Shown here piece by piece: positions 35,380 through 47,815 of a stretch of 64,000 bases of DNA. The notes beneath the pieces were generated by a model that was not told where the DNA came from, made no database searches, and saw only the letters and a program-made list of their open reading frames with translations. The stretch is from Datisca glomerata. Taxonomy: Eukaryota > Streptophyta > Magnoliopsida > Cucurbitales > Datiscaceae. The stretch is taken from assembly GCA_003255025.1 (NCBI GenBank), contig QANY01005361.1, forward strand, positions 320,715 through 384,714, written 5' to 3'. Numbering within the stretch: the stretch's first letter is position 1; each line of letters opens with the position of its first letter. The translations under genes were made by a program, and so were the position numbers.

Positions 35380-36730
35380 TGTGGCATTTCGCAGAAAGTG
35401 TCTTGGTAAATGGGTCAGTCGAGTTCTGATCCAACGTTATTCCCATATCAGTTAGAGCCAGATTCTTATCCAACGTTATCTTCATAACAGTTAGATCACC
35501 TCGGTCTATGAGCCAGACGTCAACTTTTGACTAACCTTATATGATTCATAATCAGTATATCCAGTGTGATTCAAGTCTCCACTTGAATAAACAAGCATAT
35601 AGTTTCTTGTTCTCCTTAAATACTTGAAAATATGCTTTACTGCAATCCAATATTCTAAACTTGGATCCAATTGATAACGACTGACAACTCCCACTGCATA
35701 ATAGATGTCTGGTCTCGTACACAACATGGCATACATGAGACTTCCAACTGCTGAAGCATATGGAACATTTCTCATATTATGTTCCTCATGAGGTGTCTTA
35801 GGACATTGTTCTTTAGAGAGGACAATTCTATGTCTGGTCAGTAGTTGACCTTTCTTGAAATTCTTCATAGAGAATCTCTTCAGCGCCTTATCAATATAAG
35901 ATGCCTGAGAAAGTGTCAAAAGTTTATTTTTTCTATCACTTATTATTTGGATGCCCAAAACATTGCTCGCTTCTCCCAAATCTTTCATTTGGAATCTCTC
36001 AACTAACCACTTCCTTACATTTGATAGAGTTTCTACATCATTCTCAATGAGTAGAATATCATCAACATAAATAACTAAGAAAATCAATATCTTATCTTTG
36101 ATGTATTTATAAACACAAGCTTCGTCAACATTTTGCTCGAAACCCTAAGACTTTATAATCTCATCAAATGTGAGATTCTAAGATCTAGATGCTTGCTTTA
36201 ATCCATAAATGGATTTAAGAAACTTGCATACTTTGTCATCTTGCCCCTTTTATACGAAGCCTTCTGGTTGCATCATATAGATGCTTTCTTCAAGAGAGTC
36301 ATTCATAAAAGTTGTCTTGAATTCCATTTGCCATATCTCATTGTCAAAACTAGCGGCTATGAAAAAAAAGGATGCGAATGGATTTTAGCATGGCCACATG
36401 GGAGAATGTCTCTTCATAATCGACTCCCTCCCTTTGTGTATAGCATTTGGCTACTAACTATGCCTTGAAAGTGTCTACTTTCCGATCTGCACCTCTTTTC
36501 TTCTTGAAGATCCATTTACATCCAATGGGGTGACATCTACATCCAATGGGGGTGACATCTTCAGGGGGATCTACAAGTTCAAAGACGGAATTGCAATACA
36601 TAGATTTCATTTCCTGGTTCATGGAATCTTGCCATTTCTCATTTTCAGGATCATCCATTGCTTTTTCATAAGATAATGGATCGTCATTATCGGTGTTTGA
36701 CACTAGGACATGTGCTTCTAGCTCGTAGCG
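35380..36730 (-). mobile_element. Copia interior A: reverse transcriptase and collapsed RNase H
   Basis: The frame 36703-36458 (MSNTDNDDPLSYEKAMDDPE, KWIFKKK) is the connection and start of reverse transcriptase. A frame change leads to YEETFSHVAMLKSIRILL-like sequence and SFDNEIWQM. The frame 36087-35506 holds an intact YVDD (36058-36069), then FQMKDLGEASNVLGIQI, RNVPYASAVGSLMYAMLCTR and YLRRTRNYML. RNase H stops at TGYTDYESYKVSQKLTSGS and jumps to GDLTVMKITLDKNLA and DPFTKTLS, so most of that domain, including two catalytic positions, is deleted. A 39 bp duplication lies in the remnant. The element is dead but is the best-preserved pol here. Confidence 0.85.
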
Positions 36731-37849
36731 AACTGGTTATCTCACAACCCTTCCACTACGACGTTGCACCGGGGTTTCCATTACATGAACTGTGGTTTCT
36801 CTGATTTCTCGTTTATCACTAGAAATTGAAAGTGATCTGATCTCATGAGCTGCTAATTCCTTGAGAACTAGTTTGCCACGAGGCTTGTAGTTTTGCATAT
36901 AGTCATGCTCAAGGAAGGTTGCATTTTTTGACACAACACCTTCTGATCCTTGTGACTATAAAAATATTCACCTCTAACTCTGGATCATAGCCTACGAATA
37001 TGCATACCTCATACCTTGAGTCTAACTTTTTGGTCATGGGTCTAACAATGTGAGGTGAACACCTCCATATATAGAAATGACGCATACTAGGTTTGGAGCC
37101 ATTCCATAACTCTAAAGGCGTCTTTCTTACAGACGTAGAGGGCACTACATTGAAAACGTAAGTTGTTGCGTGTAGTGCATATCCCTAAAATGAAAGTTAT
37201 AGTGATGAGTATTTTAACATCGACCTAACCATATCAAATAAGGTGCTGTGAGTTAGGATAGGATTCCACAGTCCAGCAAATAATATTTGAATTCTTAATC
37301 CAAGTATTCACCATCTCGATCAGATTGAAGGGTTTTCAATGATTTACCTAATTGCTTTTCACCATCAGCTTTGAAGTCTTTAAACTTTCTAGAAGTTTCA
37401 GACTTTCTTTGTATTAGGTAAGTATAACCATATCTTGAGAAATCATCAATAAAAGTGACAAAATACTCATGTGTACCTCCAGCTGGTACATTGATCGGTC
37501 CACAGACATCACTATGTACTAACTCAAGTAGTTCCTTGGCTCTTTGACCCTTTCCAGTGAAAGGTATCTTGGTTATTTTACCCTCTATACATGATTCACA
37601 AACAGGAAGAGTTCTAACATTTAGTTCTCTGAAAGCACCATGCTTTGTTAACCTGTTCAATCTATCTAGATTAATATATCTAAAGCTTAGATGCCAAAGA
37701 TATGTGTTATCATCATCGTGAGAAACTATTTGTCGTTTGTTACTTTTAGATTTTGCTATTTTAAACAATTCATAATTATTGAACATGCATTCAGTTAGTT
37801 TGAGCAAATACAGTCTATTTATAACTTTTGCATGACAAATATATAACAC
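36731..37849 (-). mobile_element. Copia interior A: integrase
   Basis: The frame 37849-37295 reads HLSFRYINLDRLNRL and CESCIEGKITKIPF (HHCC zinc module), then ELVHSDVCGPINVPAGGTHE with the first Asp. It continues with FVTFIDDFSRYGYTYLI and LQSDRDGEYLD with the second Asp. A broken stretch (37294-37146) follows. The frame 37145-36909 gives PSTSVRKTPLELWNGSKPSM and HIVRPMTKKLDSRYEVCIFV, the C-terminal core fold. The third catalytic residue (Glu) lies in the broken stretch and was not seen. The frame 36934-36737 is the variable connection region. Confidence 0.82.
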
Positions 37850-38110
37850 TCTTTATTAATGAAAGAAATTTTGAATAATTGTTCTTGCAAAAATGAAAGA
37901 GAAATCAAATTACTCAAAAAATTAGGAATATAATAAACATCGTTCAAAACTAAATAATTATATCCAAAAAGTAAACGGACTGTCCCTAATGCTTTAACTG
38001 ACACGAGCACACTACTGCCAACTCGCATCATCACCTCACCATCAGCGAACTCCCTTGACGAATCAAGCATCTTGCTAAGAAGAACATACATGGTTAGTGG
38101 CCCCTATATC
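37850..38110 (-). mobile_element. Copia interior A: protease and GAG-pre-integrase
   Basis: The frame 38091-37819 reads KMLDSSREFADGEVMMRVGS, then VSVKALGTVRLLFGYN and VYYIPNFLSNLISLSFLQEQ. This is the body of the Copia aspartic protease. The catalytic DSGA that is still seen in interior B at 45012 is not in frame here; the region just upstream reads as degenerate LIDIGATNHV-like sequence. Confidence 0.75.
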
Positions 38111-39027
38111 AATTATCTAGGATGACAAATCATTTTCCACTAAGCAAGCTTCAAGAACAAGTAAATCATATTTACCTTTCTTTTTCAGTTCGGGGAGATA
38201 CTTGTTACATTTTCTCTACCAATGACCTTCAATCCCACAATGGAAACATTTTCCCTTGGGCTTCCTACTGTCTTTCTTGTTCTTCTTGGCTTTTGACGAT
38301 GTCTTGGTTTTCTTCCCTTTCTTATTCTTACTTTTTCCTTTTCCATTGATCTTCTTCCTCTTATTACTTTTAATAGTGAAAGAATGCTTTTGCTCGACAA
38401 CATTTGCCTCGCCCTATTTGGTCATTCTAAAGTTGAGTGACTCAAAAGTCTGCAGTTCGTTCAACAATTGGGTCATGTTGAATTACAACTTGTTCGTAAC
38501 ATAGTTAATCGTGAACGTAAAAAAAGCAGGTGTGAGCAACTCAAGTATAATGTTAACTTTAGTCCGTTCATCAATGGTTGCCATATGTACTTCTGCCTCG
38601 CGCATTATATTGATCATGTTCATAACATGTTCTCACACAGAAGTACTCTTTCTCATCTTAGTTGTCATATAGCTCCTAGTGGCCTCATGACGACTTTGAT
38701 CAGAATGCTGCCCAAACATTGCCTGTAGAGATTCTATAATCTCATAGTCAATCTCAATGCTTTCATGCTTGGCTTTCATAATATCATTCATGCTCACAAG
38801 CATGTAACACTTCACCTTGTTGCCTGATATGATCCAAGCATCATATTTGTCCCTAATATTCTTAGAGGCATTAATAGGGGCTCCTCAGGATATTCTTCTG
38901 TAAGGATGAACTTATGGTTCTCACAAATTAGCATTAAGTTCATATTTGATTTCTGACGTATGAAATTATCACCATTCAATTTTTTAAGATTGAGTAAAGC
39001 GGTAACAGGGTTGCCCATGATAGACAT
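38111..39027 (-). mobile_element. Copia interior A: Gag
   Basis: The start 39027-38812 (MGNPVTALLNLKKLNGDNFI, then MNLMLICENHKFILTEE) is the N-terminus. The frame 38815-38633 gives MFGQHSDQSRHEATRSYMTT, a conserved Gag helix segment. The Lys-rich stretch 38403-38185 leads to a zinc knuckle (CFHCGIEGHW, with a frame change at about 38230). Three frames are needed, so Gag is broken. Confidence 0.8.
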
Positions 39028-40968
39028 AATAATGATAACTAAAATTTAAAACATACAAGATTCGATATAATTGATAAATATCTAGAATTTGAAAAGTAAA
39101 TGTGATACATGAATGCAACATAATAAACACACAAATTTAACATTTACTAATCACGATAAAATAACCCAACTATTAATGTGATGCCTTAAGGTCAGTCAGA
39201 TTAACCTCAGACTTTCAATGAGACATTCTCATACTTATTAATTAAAACTTAAAATATTTTATATTTTCTCTTTTAACAATAAGGTATAACTTGTTTGGTC
39301 AAGTCACAACTATACACTAGAAACCTTAATTGTGACTTTGTGAGTGTAACCCATTATTTCGGATTCCATGACTTGATTTAGAGTATGCCTCCTTAGGGTC
39401 GGTCAAAACTAAACTACATCACTTCCTCCTATCTTCTTAAGAAGTCCAATGTTGCTATTGGTACAGCTCGAAACCTTTCTTAGGGGGATGAAAAAAAATC
39501 CATCTCGAGGCCCTCACTGGACCTCACCGGTGTTGTAGGATTAGGTGTTTCCATTTCTAACTAATTAATTAATTCTAAATTAATTACTAGTTAAAATAAT
39601 AACTCTATGAAAATAATCAATTATGCCAATTTTATTGGTCTAAGTTCATTTAATCTTCTAAAGCGCCTAAGTCATAATTAGGTGAATTTAGATTAACTAA
39701 TTAATTATATTCATCAAACTTTAATAAAACTCTTTTACTAAAGTCGGTTATCCTAAATCTTACTATAGCCCTTAGTGTGGTGTGATTACCAAGTTTTAAC
39801 TAATTAAAATCTAACAGTTTACATGCAATTGATTTCATAAAATAATACATATAAACATGTTAGGAAAATCCTAATAAATCATGTTTCTACTGATAAAATG
39901 CATGATCAAATAAAACTGTGTGAGATTTTCATGTATAGCATGTGATTGACTAGTACATGGACATGTCATCAAACATAACAATTAAAATAATTATTTAACA
40001 ATTGAATAAAATAATAATGGACCGAGTGACTTTTGGATATTTTTAAATTACATCATTTGAAATAAAAAAATAAAATTACAAAGCGAACTTCAATAATACA
40101 TATTTCCCAAATATTACTTTCTCCTCCTAGTGTCCATCTTCAAAATCTCCAAGCATTGAACAAAATTTTATTTAATTAAGAAAAACTATTTTTCTTAATT
40201 AAAATTAACTTCTTTAATTACCCCTTTAAATTCGTTGACTTTGAATTAATCAAATAAATATTTTATTTGATTTGGTTAAACTTGGGTCAAACTCAATCAA
40301 CCTATTAATTTCTAATTTTCATAAAATTAAAAACTAATAATTAATTTTAAAATTACATTAATTTTAAAATTTAAAAAGATAACTAATAGATTTAAGGTTA
40401 TCATCAAACCTTATAGTGATAGGATTGGTTGGTATTAGGGTTTGTACAAAACTTTCTCCAATGTGACAACAGTTACCACCGACCACCATCATCGCTGCCT
40501 GCCAACCACTACTGCCAGCCACCGACCTACGCCAGCCACCAGCCGCCGCCAACGCCATGTTTCCGGGGATGTTTCCGGAACAAAATTTTCTAGCGACTTG
40601 GCAGCCGCGGGAATACCAGGGGCGTCAGTGCCAGAAATCTTATTTCCAGTGCCGGAGCCAAAATTCCTATTTCGTTTCTTTTTCCTCCGTCATTCGTCTC
40701 GTGCATTCTTCGTCTTGTTGCGATCGGAATAATTACAATAAATACTCAATATAAAATTACAAAAATTTCTATGCCCAAAATGGCTTACACAAGATCTAAG
40801 AAAAAATTAAATGAACAAAGTTTAACCCAATAATCACCATACAACTAACTATCCATTATTTTTTATACATTCAAAAAACATAACCATCCATTCATTCATA
40901 CATATCTCATATTATATGAATAATGTAAAAAAATTCACACAACATTTAATATATAAATATATAAAGAC
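39028..40968 (-). mobile_element. Copia interior A: untranslated leader with GC-rich island
   Basis: It is non-coding and about 1.9 kb long. A GC-rich island at 40440-40735 (runs of 'ccacc', 'gccgcc') stands out from the surrounding AT-rich DNA. It has a counterpart in leader B at 47330-47560, also next to 'ttcttcgtct'-like and 'gcgatcg' sequence. Frames across it are low-complexity. Confidence 0.7.
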
Positions 40969-40981
40969 ATATCTGATACCA
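40969..40981 (-). other. Primer-binding site of interior A
   Basis: The minus strand reads TGGTATCAGATAT two bases after LTR2, complementary to initiator Met-tRNA. Confidence 0.85.
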
Positions 40982-40983
40982 CT

Positions 40984-43900
40984 TGTTGGTCGCCGCGACA
41001 TGCACGCAGCGGAAGCGTGTGGGGTGTGGTCATTTTTAAAAATTAATTTTTTTAATAAAAATCGAATCTCTTAATACAATAAAATTGTGCAACGCTACGA
41101 TAACAAAAAAACTTTTTATTCAAAACTCTTTTCAATCATTCAGGATCCATTATATATTTATATATTAAATTACAACATACAAGATTAGGAATCGTATACC
41201 TCTTGTAGTCTAAATTAAGCATCCTCATGAAACCAATTGATTTTCCATTCTCACGAAATCGTTCCAACGATCAATAGATTCTAAGATCCACACCAAGATC
41301 TTTCAAGTCAATCCTCAATGCGCTAGCACGTGTGTGGGCATGTAGAATATAACGAAGACATTTTTTTGTCTCTAGATGTGCTCAATACATGAGATCTAGA
41401 GATTTTACTGAGAATGACTTTTGTGAGATGATTCTCTAAAAGAACGTGATGATGATTCTTTTAAAAAATTTGATTAACTCTTAATCGTAGAAAAATCATT
41501 TTTTCAAGAATTTGTGCTCTTCTCTCAACTCTTGATTGATGAACTGATTCTCTGATTCAACTGATTGATTAATTAATTAAAATGATCGAGCTGATTCATT
41601 ATCTTAGGCCATCAGAGTGATATTTGTATATTTTTTTATAATGACGTATAAAATATTTTGAGATAATTAAAATAATATTTAATAATAAAATTGTCAATTG
41701 CAGTGGGACACACTACTATTGTGCACAACTGCAGTGCCACATGGCACTACAGTGTTGCACACTCACTACTGTAGTGCCATGTGGCACTACAGTAGTCTAT
41801 GTCAATCTCTCTAGTGATTGACACGTGATAATTTTTGCATATTAAATATTTATTTTAATAAAATTAAATATTGAGATATTTCTTAATTCAAAATTAACAT
41901 ATCTAATTGTTCCTATCAACTAAATTATATGTTATTTTATAAATAACAGATCTAGTTGATCCAAATTATTATCTAATAATAATTTAATTATCTAATTTCA
42001 TAAATTAAATATTTTGTCTCATTTATCGATAATTAAAAAATAATCGATAATTATATATATATATATATATATATATAATTCAATTAATTAATTCTTAATT
42101 AATAATCACACATAATTATCTCATAATTATGTACTTTCCTCAGAATAAAAATTCATTTACAAGTAAGTCATTTTCTCATGTCCTGAAATATTCACACCTG
42201 AGACTGCGTAGTGCAGAGGTGAAATGGGGACCATAGACCTATAATCCTAAGCTCCAATAAACCAGATGTTTAATTTGTAACACACTAACTAATTTTGTAT
42301 TTAATTTTTAATTTTTGCATTAAATTGTCCTAATTAATTATCTCTTTGTAATTTGATTTAATGCTTGTAATGCATTGATTGAATGTTTTGCAGAGAAACG
42401 CTTTGAGGTGCTCTAACGACTCAAACATGCCTAGCTAAATTTTACAATATGCAGATAATTTACGAGTAATTGATTAGTTGAGTATGTGTTTACAAGTTAT
42501 GATCTTGATATTATAATGGTTTAAGAACACCTGTCGAGTATGCATTTTTTTGGTGTTCCAATGGTTTAAGAATTTCTTGCCAAGTCAAGGCTTTAAGCAA
42601 TTATTATGTATATTTTAATTATGTTTTCTTCGGTGTCTTTAATGATCATGTGAAGTTATAAAAGATTTTAATGTGTAAAATTTAATAGATAGTTTTGACA
42701 CCAGGTAAGTAAAATTCTACGTATATTTTAATGTTTTGGCATACTCTGAAAATTATGGTGGATGAATTGTATATCTTTCCATTCTTGTTTGTTTGTCCTT
42801 GTCTGTAAATTTCCTGTATGGTAACGTTCTTATGTGATTATATGTTTAATTATATGTTCATTAATTGTTAAGAATATGTTCATTATTTTGCTAATGTTTG
42901 ATAATTTACACACTTAAATACTTTCACATTATGATTTATAAAATAGATATATGAATAATTATAAAAGCTTAAAAGACCTGGCATATGTTTATGCTATAAA
43001 AGTGGTGAGTGGGAAATGGGACGGGGGAGGGACCGGCAGACCCGACAATGTTAATGTTAATGAATGATAGTTTGGCTTGTCCAGCGATACCAATGAGAAT
43101 GAATGATACTATCAAGGCCTGGTAGTCTAATAGGTTCCATAATAATGGTCAACTGCGTATGATTGACTAAACATTACATAAGTGAGCTCGCGGGTAATTG
43201 AAGAAAAGAATGCAATGAAGAACGCAAAAATGTCTAAAGTTTGCATTGAATGACTTTAATAAAAGATGTAACATTAATGCAACAAAGTTAACTAATTATA
43301 ATGATTTATATAAAGTATATGTCAAACACAATGTTTTTGTTAATGATTAAAATTTATGGGATACGCATGTGTTTGCTATGTATGTGTAAAATTTTACTTA
43401 CTGAATATATTTTATACTTACCCCATTTTATATTAAATTTTAGATGATGAATGAAGGTGATGAATGTCAAGGGTCTGATTAGGCGTTTTGAGACGATAGA
43501 GTGAGTGTATTTAGTTAAACAACTTACTATTTTAAACTTAATTTTCATTTTCTATTCATGAAAGATATTTGAAATATTATTTAAACTTAATGAAGTTTTT
43601 CTATGAATTTCTAATATTAAGTTTTAAAAACGTGTTTTGAGTTTTCTCTAATAAATTATGTTGTTTCATTAAATATCACAAATCCTGAATTGATTTTAAA
43701 AGAAAAATTTTGACCTACCTTCCGCGTATTTTTAAATATTATTGAAGTAACCTGAGTCGGTCTTCGGGGCAGTACCTAATTAAACTCTTTAGTTAAATAC
43801 TTATTAATTCCATTATTACTCCACTATAAATATGAAATTGCACTTTTAGAGATGTCAGATTGTATTTGTAGAGTATTATCATGTAGTCCACTGATATAAT

Positions 43901-44677
43901 CATTTCACGTGGTTCTATCCTCCAATTATTGGTTCATAAATTAGAACTGATCAAAATTACCGTTTTACTCTTCTAATTACCTATTGATCCAAGTACCATT
44001 AATCCATTAATGAATGACTGATTTATAATCGTATTATAAATTTGAGCTCAATAATCATTCAGTTTCAGAATTAACACTTAAGGGAATCAATATATGATCC
44101 GTTAGGAAAACTTGTATTCCAAATCTTGTAAGATCGTGTTCTCAGCCATTCATATCACTGAATTTTCAAAACTAAAGTCACTAGTCTGTTTTACAAACAA
44201 ACCTTAACGAGTGAATCAAAAGATCCAGTAGACATGCATAAGAGTTCATGACTACTAAGTATTCAGACTGATCTACATTTGATCAACAAATTGATGTGTA
44301 TTAAATCTTTATTATTTCACATCGGTCCAGTCATATATAATCTCATGATATAAATTACATTCACTAAGATGTCTATCCTTATCAATGATTCGGATCTAGG
44401 TCACATGCATTCATAATGCTTAGTGAATCGTACTGACAACCATTCATTAAAGATTTCATAGTTTAATATGTTGTTGATAATTTTATTCATTATCTATGAC
44501 CTTAATCCTCTAGTATTAATACAAGATCATAGTCTCATTAATGAATATGCAATTTTTAGATATTTATGTAAATTATTCAACAATAATTTAAAATAATAGT
44601 TATAAGAAAAATGTAATACTTATTAAATTTCATATCAAAATGTTAATACACATACTTTGAGTGCATAACCCCCAACA
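40984..44677 (-). mobile_element. Copia array, LTR2 (middle LTR, split by a 1.5 kb insertion)
   Basis: The minus strand starts TGTTGGGGGTTATGC (44677) and ends GCGGCGACCAACA (40984). Without the insertion at about 42270-43780 it would be about 2.2 kb. The half near 40984 is diverged from LTR1 and LTR3, while the half near 44677 is similar to LTR1. An (AT)n run lies at 42052-42077. Confidence 0.82.
42270..43780. mobile_element. Insertion inside LTR2, possibly a gypsy solo LTR
   Basis: LTR1 and LTR3 run continuously across the point where LTR2 is interrupted ('ataaaccagat' to 'aattaaactcttt'). The insert has no coding frame. Its right end ('ttccgcgtattttt', 'gtcggtcttcggggcagtac') looks like the end of a Ty3/gypsy LTR on the plus strand. 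Exact ends and a target duplication could not be set in this AT-rich context. Confidence 0.6.
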
Positions 44678-45030
44678 GTTTAAGCATATACAGTCCGTTC
44701 GAAACTTCAGCATGACAAATATTGAATCCATTTTTTAAAATAATAAACAGATTATTAATAAAAGGAAACTTCAAATAATTGTTCATGCAGTAACGAAAGA
44801 GAAATCAATTTTTTTGAAAATTCAGGAATAAAATAAACATTGTTCAAAACAAGAAAATTATTTTCAAAATTAAGACGGACTGTCCCCAATGCTTTCACTG
44901 ACACGAGCTCACCATTGCCAACTCTCATTATCAGCTCGCCATTAGCAAGCTCCCTTGTCGAATCAAGCATCTGCAAAGAAGAACATACATGATTAGTGGC
45001 TCCTGAATCCAATATCTAGGATGATGAATC
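44678..45030 (-). mobile_element. Copia interior B: protease, truncated at LTR2
   Basis: The frame 45012-44755 reads MDSGATNHVCSSLQMLDSTR with the catalytic DSGA intact. It continues with IMRVGNGELVSVKALGTVRL and VYFIPEFSKKLISL. The sequence continues to about 44700 as the start of GAG-pre-integrase (CHAEVSNGLYM-like), then stops exactly at the end of LTR2. The equivalent point in interior A is about 37798. No integrase or reverse transcriptase of B exists to the left of this junction as a separate copy. Confidence 0.82.
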
Positions 45031-45850
45031 ATATTCCACTAAACAAGCTTCAAGTATAAGTAAATCGCATTTACCTTTCTTTTTCAGCTCACAGAGATAC
45101 TTGCTACAACTTCTCTTCTAGTGATGTTCAACTCCACAGTGGAAACACTTTCCCTTGGGTTTGATGTCGCATTTGTTCTTCTTAGCCTTAGGTGACTGTT
45201 TGGCTTTCTTTCCTCTTTTGTTCTTACTCTTGTTCTTACCATTATTCTTCTTCATTTTTTTTCTTAACAACATTGGAAGAAGGTATTTGTTTAGCAACAT
45301 TTGCCTCACCCTCTTTGGCCATACTCTTGTTGAGTGACTCAAAAGTCTACAGTTTCATTCAACAATTGGGTCATGTGTTGAATTTCAACTCGTTTATAAC
45401 ATAGTTGGTGGTGAACGCAAAAAAAAAGAAGGTGTGAGCGATTCAAGTATAATGCTGACTTGAGTTCCCCCATCAATGGTAGCCCGATATACTTCTGCCT
45501 CATGCATTATAATGATTATGTTCAAAACATGTTCACGCACAGAAGTACCTTCCTTCATCTTGGTTGTCATGTAGCTCCTAGTAGCCTCATGATGACTTTG
45601 ATCAAACTGCTGCTCAAACATTACCTGTAAAGATTTCATAATCTCATAAGTAGTTTTCATGCTTTCATGTGTGGTTCTCAGAACATCATTCATTGGCAGC
45701 AGACTCCTCAGGACATTCCTCAGTAAGAACAAATTTGTGGTTTACACAAATTAACATCAAGCTTAAACTTTGACTTCCATCTTATGAAATTATCACTATT
45801 TAATTTTTCAAGTGCAAGTAAAGTAGTAATGGGGTTGCCCATGATAAACA
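45031..45850 (-). mobile_element. Copia interior B: Gag
   Basis: The frame 45342-45118 is Lys-rich and ends in CFHCGVEHH, a zinc knuckle missing its Gly-His spacing. The frame 45732-45394 gives NDVLRTTHESMKTTYEIMKS and EATRSYMTTKMKEGTSVREH, matching Gag of interior A. The N-terminal part (45850-45733) needs another frame. It is inactive. Confidence 0.8.
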
Positions 45851-47802
45851 TAATAATAACTGAAAAATAAAACATACATAATCCAATGTAATTGAAATAA
45901 ATATCAAGAATTCAGAAAGTAAACGTGATGCATGAATGTAACATATTAAATACATAAATTTAACATTTACTAATCCATGATAAGATAACTTAATAATTAA
46001 TGTGCCGTCATAGGGTCGGTCAGATTAATTTAGACTGTATATGAGACATTCTCAACCTTATTAATTAGAACTCAAAATATCTCATATTGTTACTTTCAAT
46101 AATAAGATATCTCTTATTTGGTCAAGTCACAATTATACGCTCAAATTTTAATTATGACTTTGTAAGTGTAACCCATTATTTTAGATTTCATGACTTGATT
46201 TAGAATATCCCGTCTTAGGGTCGGTCAAAACTAAACTACATCACTTAGTCCTATCTTCTTTTGAAGTTCAACATTGGTATTGGTATAACCCGAAACCTTC
46301 CTTAGGAGGATGAAAACAAAGCCATCTCGAGACCCTCACTGCACCTCATGATGTTGTAACAATAAAGGAGACCATAGGTTACATTGACATGTCAACATTC
46401 TCCCACTCACTATTTTAGGATAATGTATTTTTATTTTAACTAATCAATTAATTTTAAATTAATTACTAGTTAAAATAACCCTATGAATGTAAAATTAACA
46501 GTTAATCCAATCTAATTGGTCTAAATTCATTTAACCTTCTAAAGAGCCTAAGTCAAAATTAGGTGAATTTAGAATAACTAATTAATTACAATAATCAAAC
46601 TTTAATTAAACTTTGTTAATAAAGTTGGTTATCCTAAAAGTTACTATAGCCTTTAGAGTGGTGTGATTATCAAGTTTTAACTAATTAAAACATAGTCGCT
46701 TATATACAATTGATTTCTCAAAATAATTCATATAAACAAATTAGAAAGTCCTAATCAATTATGCTTCTATTAATGAGATGCATGATTAAATAAAATTATT
46801 TGGGATTTCATGTATGGCATGTGATCGACTAATGCATAGTCATGTTATCAATCAAATCAATAAACATTTATTTAACAATTAAAAATAGCTCCTTCTCCAC
46901 CAAAATAGAAATAATTATAAAAGAGGACTTCAAGAATACATATTTTTCAAATAGCTCCTTCTCCACCAGATGTCTCTCTTCATAATCTTCAAGCTTTGAT
47001 CAAAACCCTTTTAATTAGGATAAACTATTTTTCTTAATTTAATAATCTCATTGTATATGCTTTTAAAAGTAATTGAATTTGATAGTCATAAAATAATTTG
47101 ATGACTCATCAAACTTGGGTCAAACTCGATCAATTATTTAATTTTAATATTTAAAAAAATTAAAATCGATAATTATCCATTTAAAAATCAACATTCAAAA
47201 TTCAAAAATTCAAAATCAAAATTTAAAATTCAAAAGATAAGGATATGATATGGGTTTTTGCGACACATTGCAATGATAGGGTAACACGGTATTAGGGTTT
47301 ATGTGAAACTTCCCTTGCAGTAACAACAATTGACTTCGACAATAAGACTCTCCCACCGCCGCCCCCATCCACCGCCATCAACCACCGCCGACGTCCTTCA
47401 TGGCGGCGTCACGGACGCTGATTTTTTCAACGGCGTTGCCGTCACTAGACTACTGATGGCACCGGTGTCGGAAATCTAATTTTCGATGTCGGTGCCAGAA
47501 TTCTTTTTTTCTTCCTCGTTCATCTCATGCGTTCTTAATCTTCTCGCGATCGAAATATATAAATATACAACATGACATTCAAAATAAAATTACAAAAATT
47601 TCTATGCCAAAATGGCTTACACAGATCTAAGGACAAAAAAAGAACAAACCATAAACCTAAAAGTCACCATACAATTAACTATTCATCATTAACAATACAT
47701 TCAAAAAATAATCATCTATTCATTCATAGATATCAAAATATATATATTATGAACGATGCAAGAACACCCACAAGTATTTAATATATAAATATATAAAGAC
47801 CA
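45851..47802 (-). mobile_element. Copia interior B: untranslated leader with GC-rich island
   Basis: Parallel to 39028-40968 over its whole length, e.g. the 'gggtcggtcagatta' block at 46012 versus 39188. The GC-rich island is at 47330-47560. No protein was recognised. Confidence 0.72.
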
Positions 47803-47813
47803 CTCTTATACCA
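47803..47813 (-). other. Primer-binding site of interior B
   Basis: The minus strand reads TGGTATAAGAG after LTR3 and an AT spacer. One base differs from the usual TGGTATCAGAG. Confidence 0.75.
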
Positions 47814-47815
47814 AT

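Noticed and set aside
40364..40754. Ala/Gly/Trp-rich minus-strand frame and Pro/Ser-rich plus-strand frames
   Set aside because: They lie in the untranslated leader of a Copia element and differ between the two copies.
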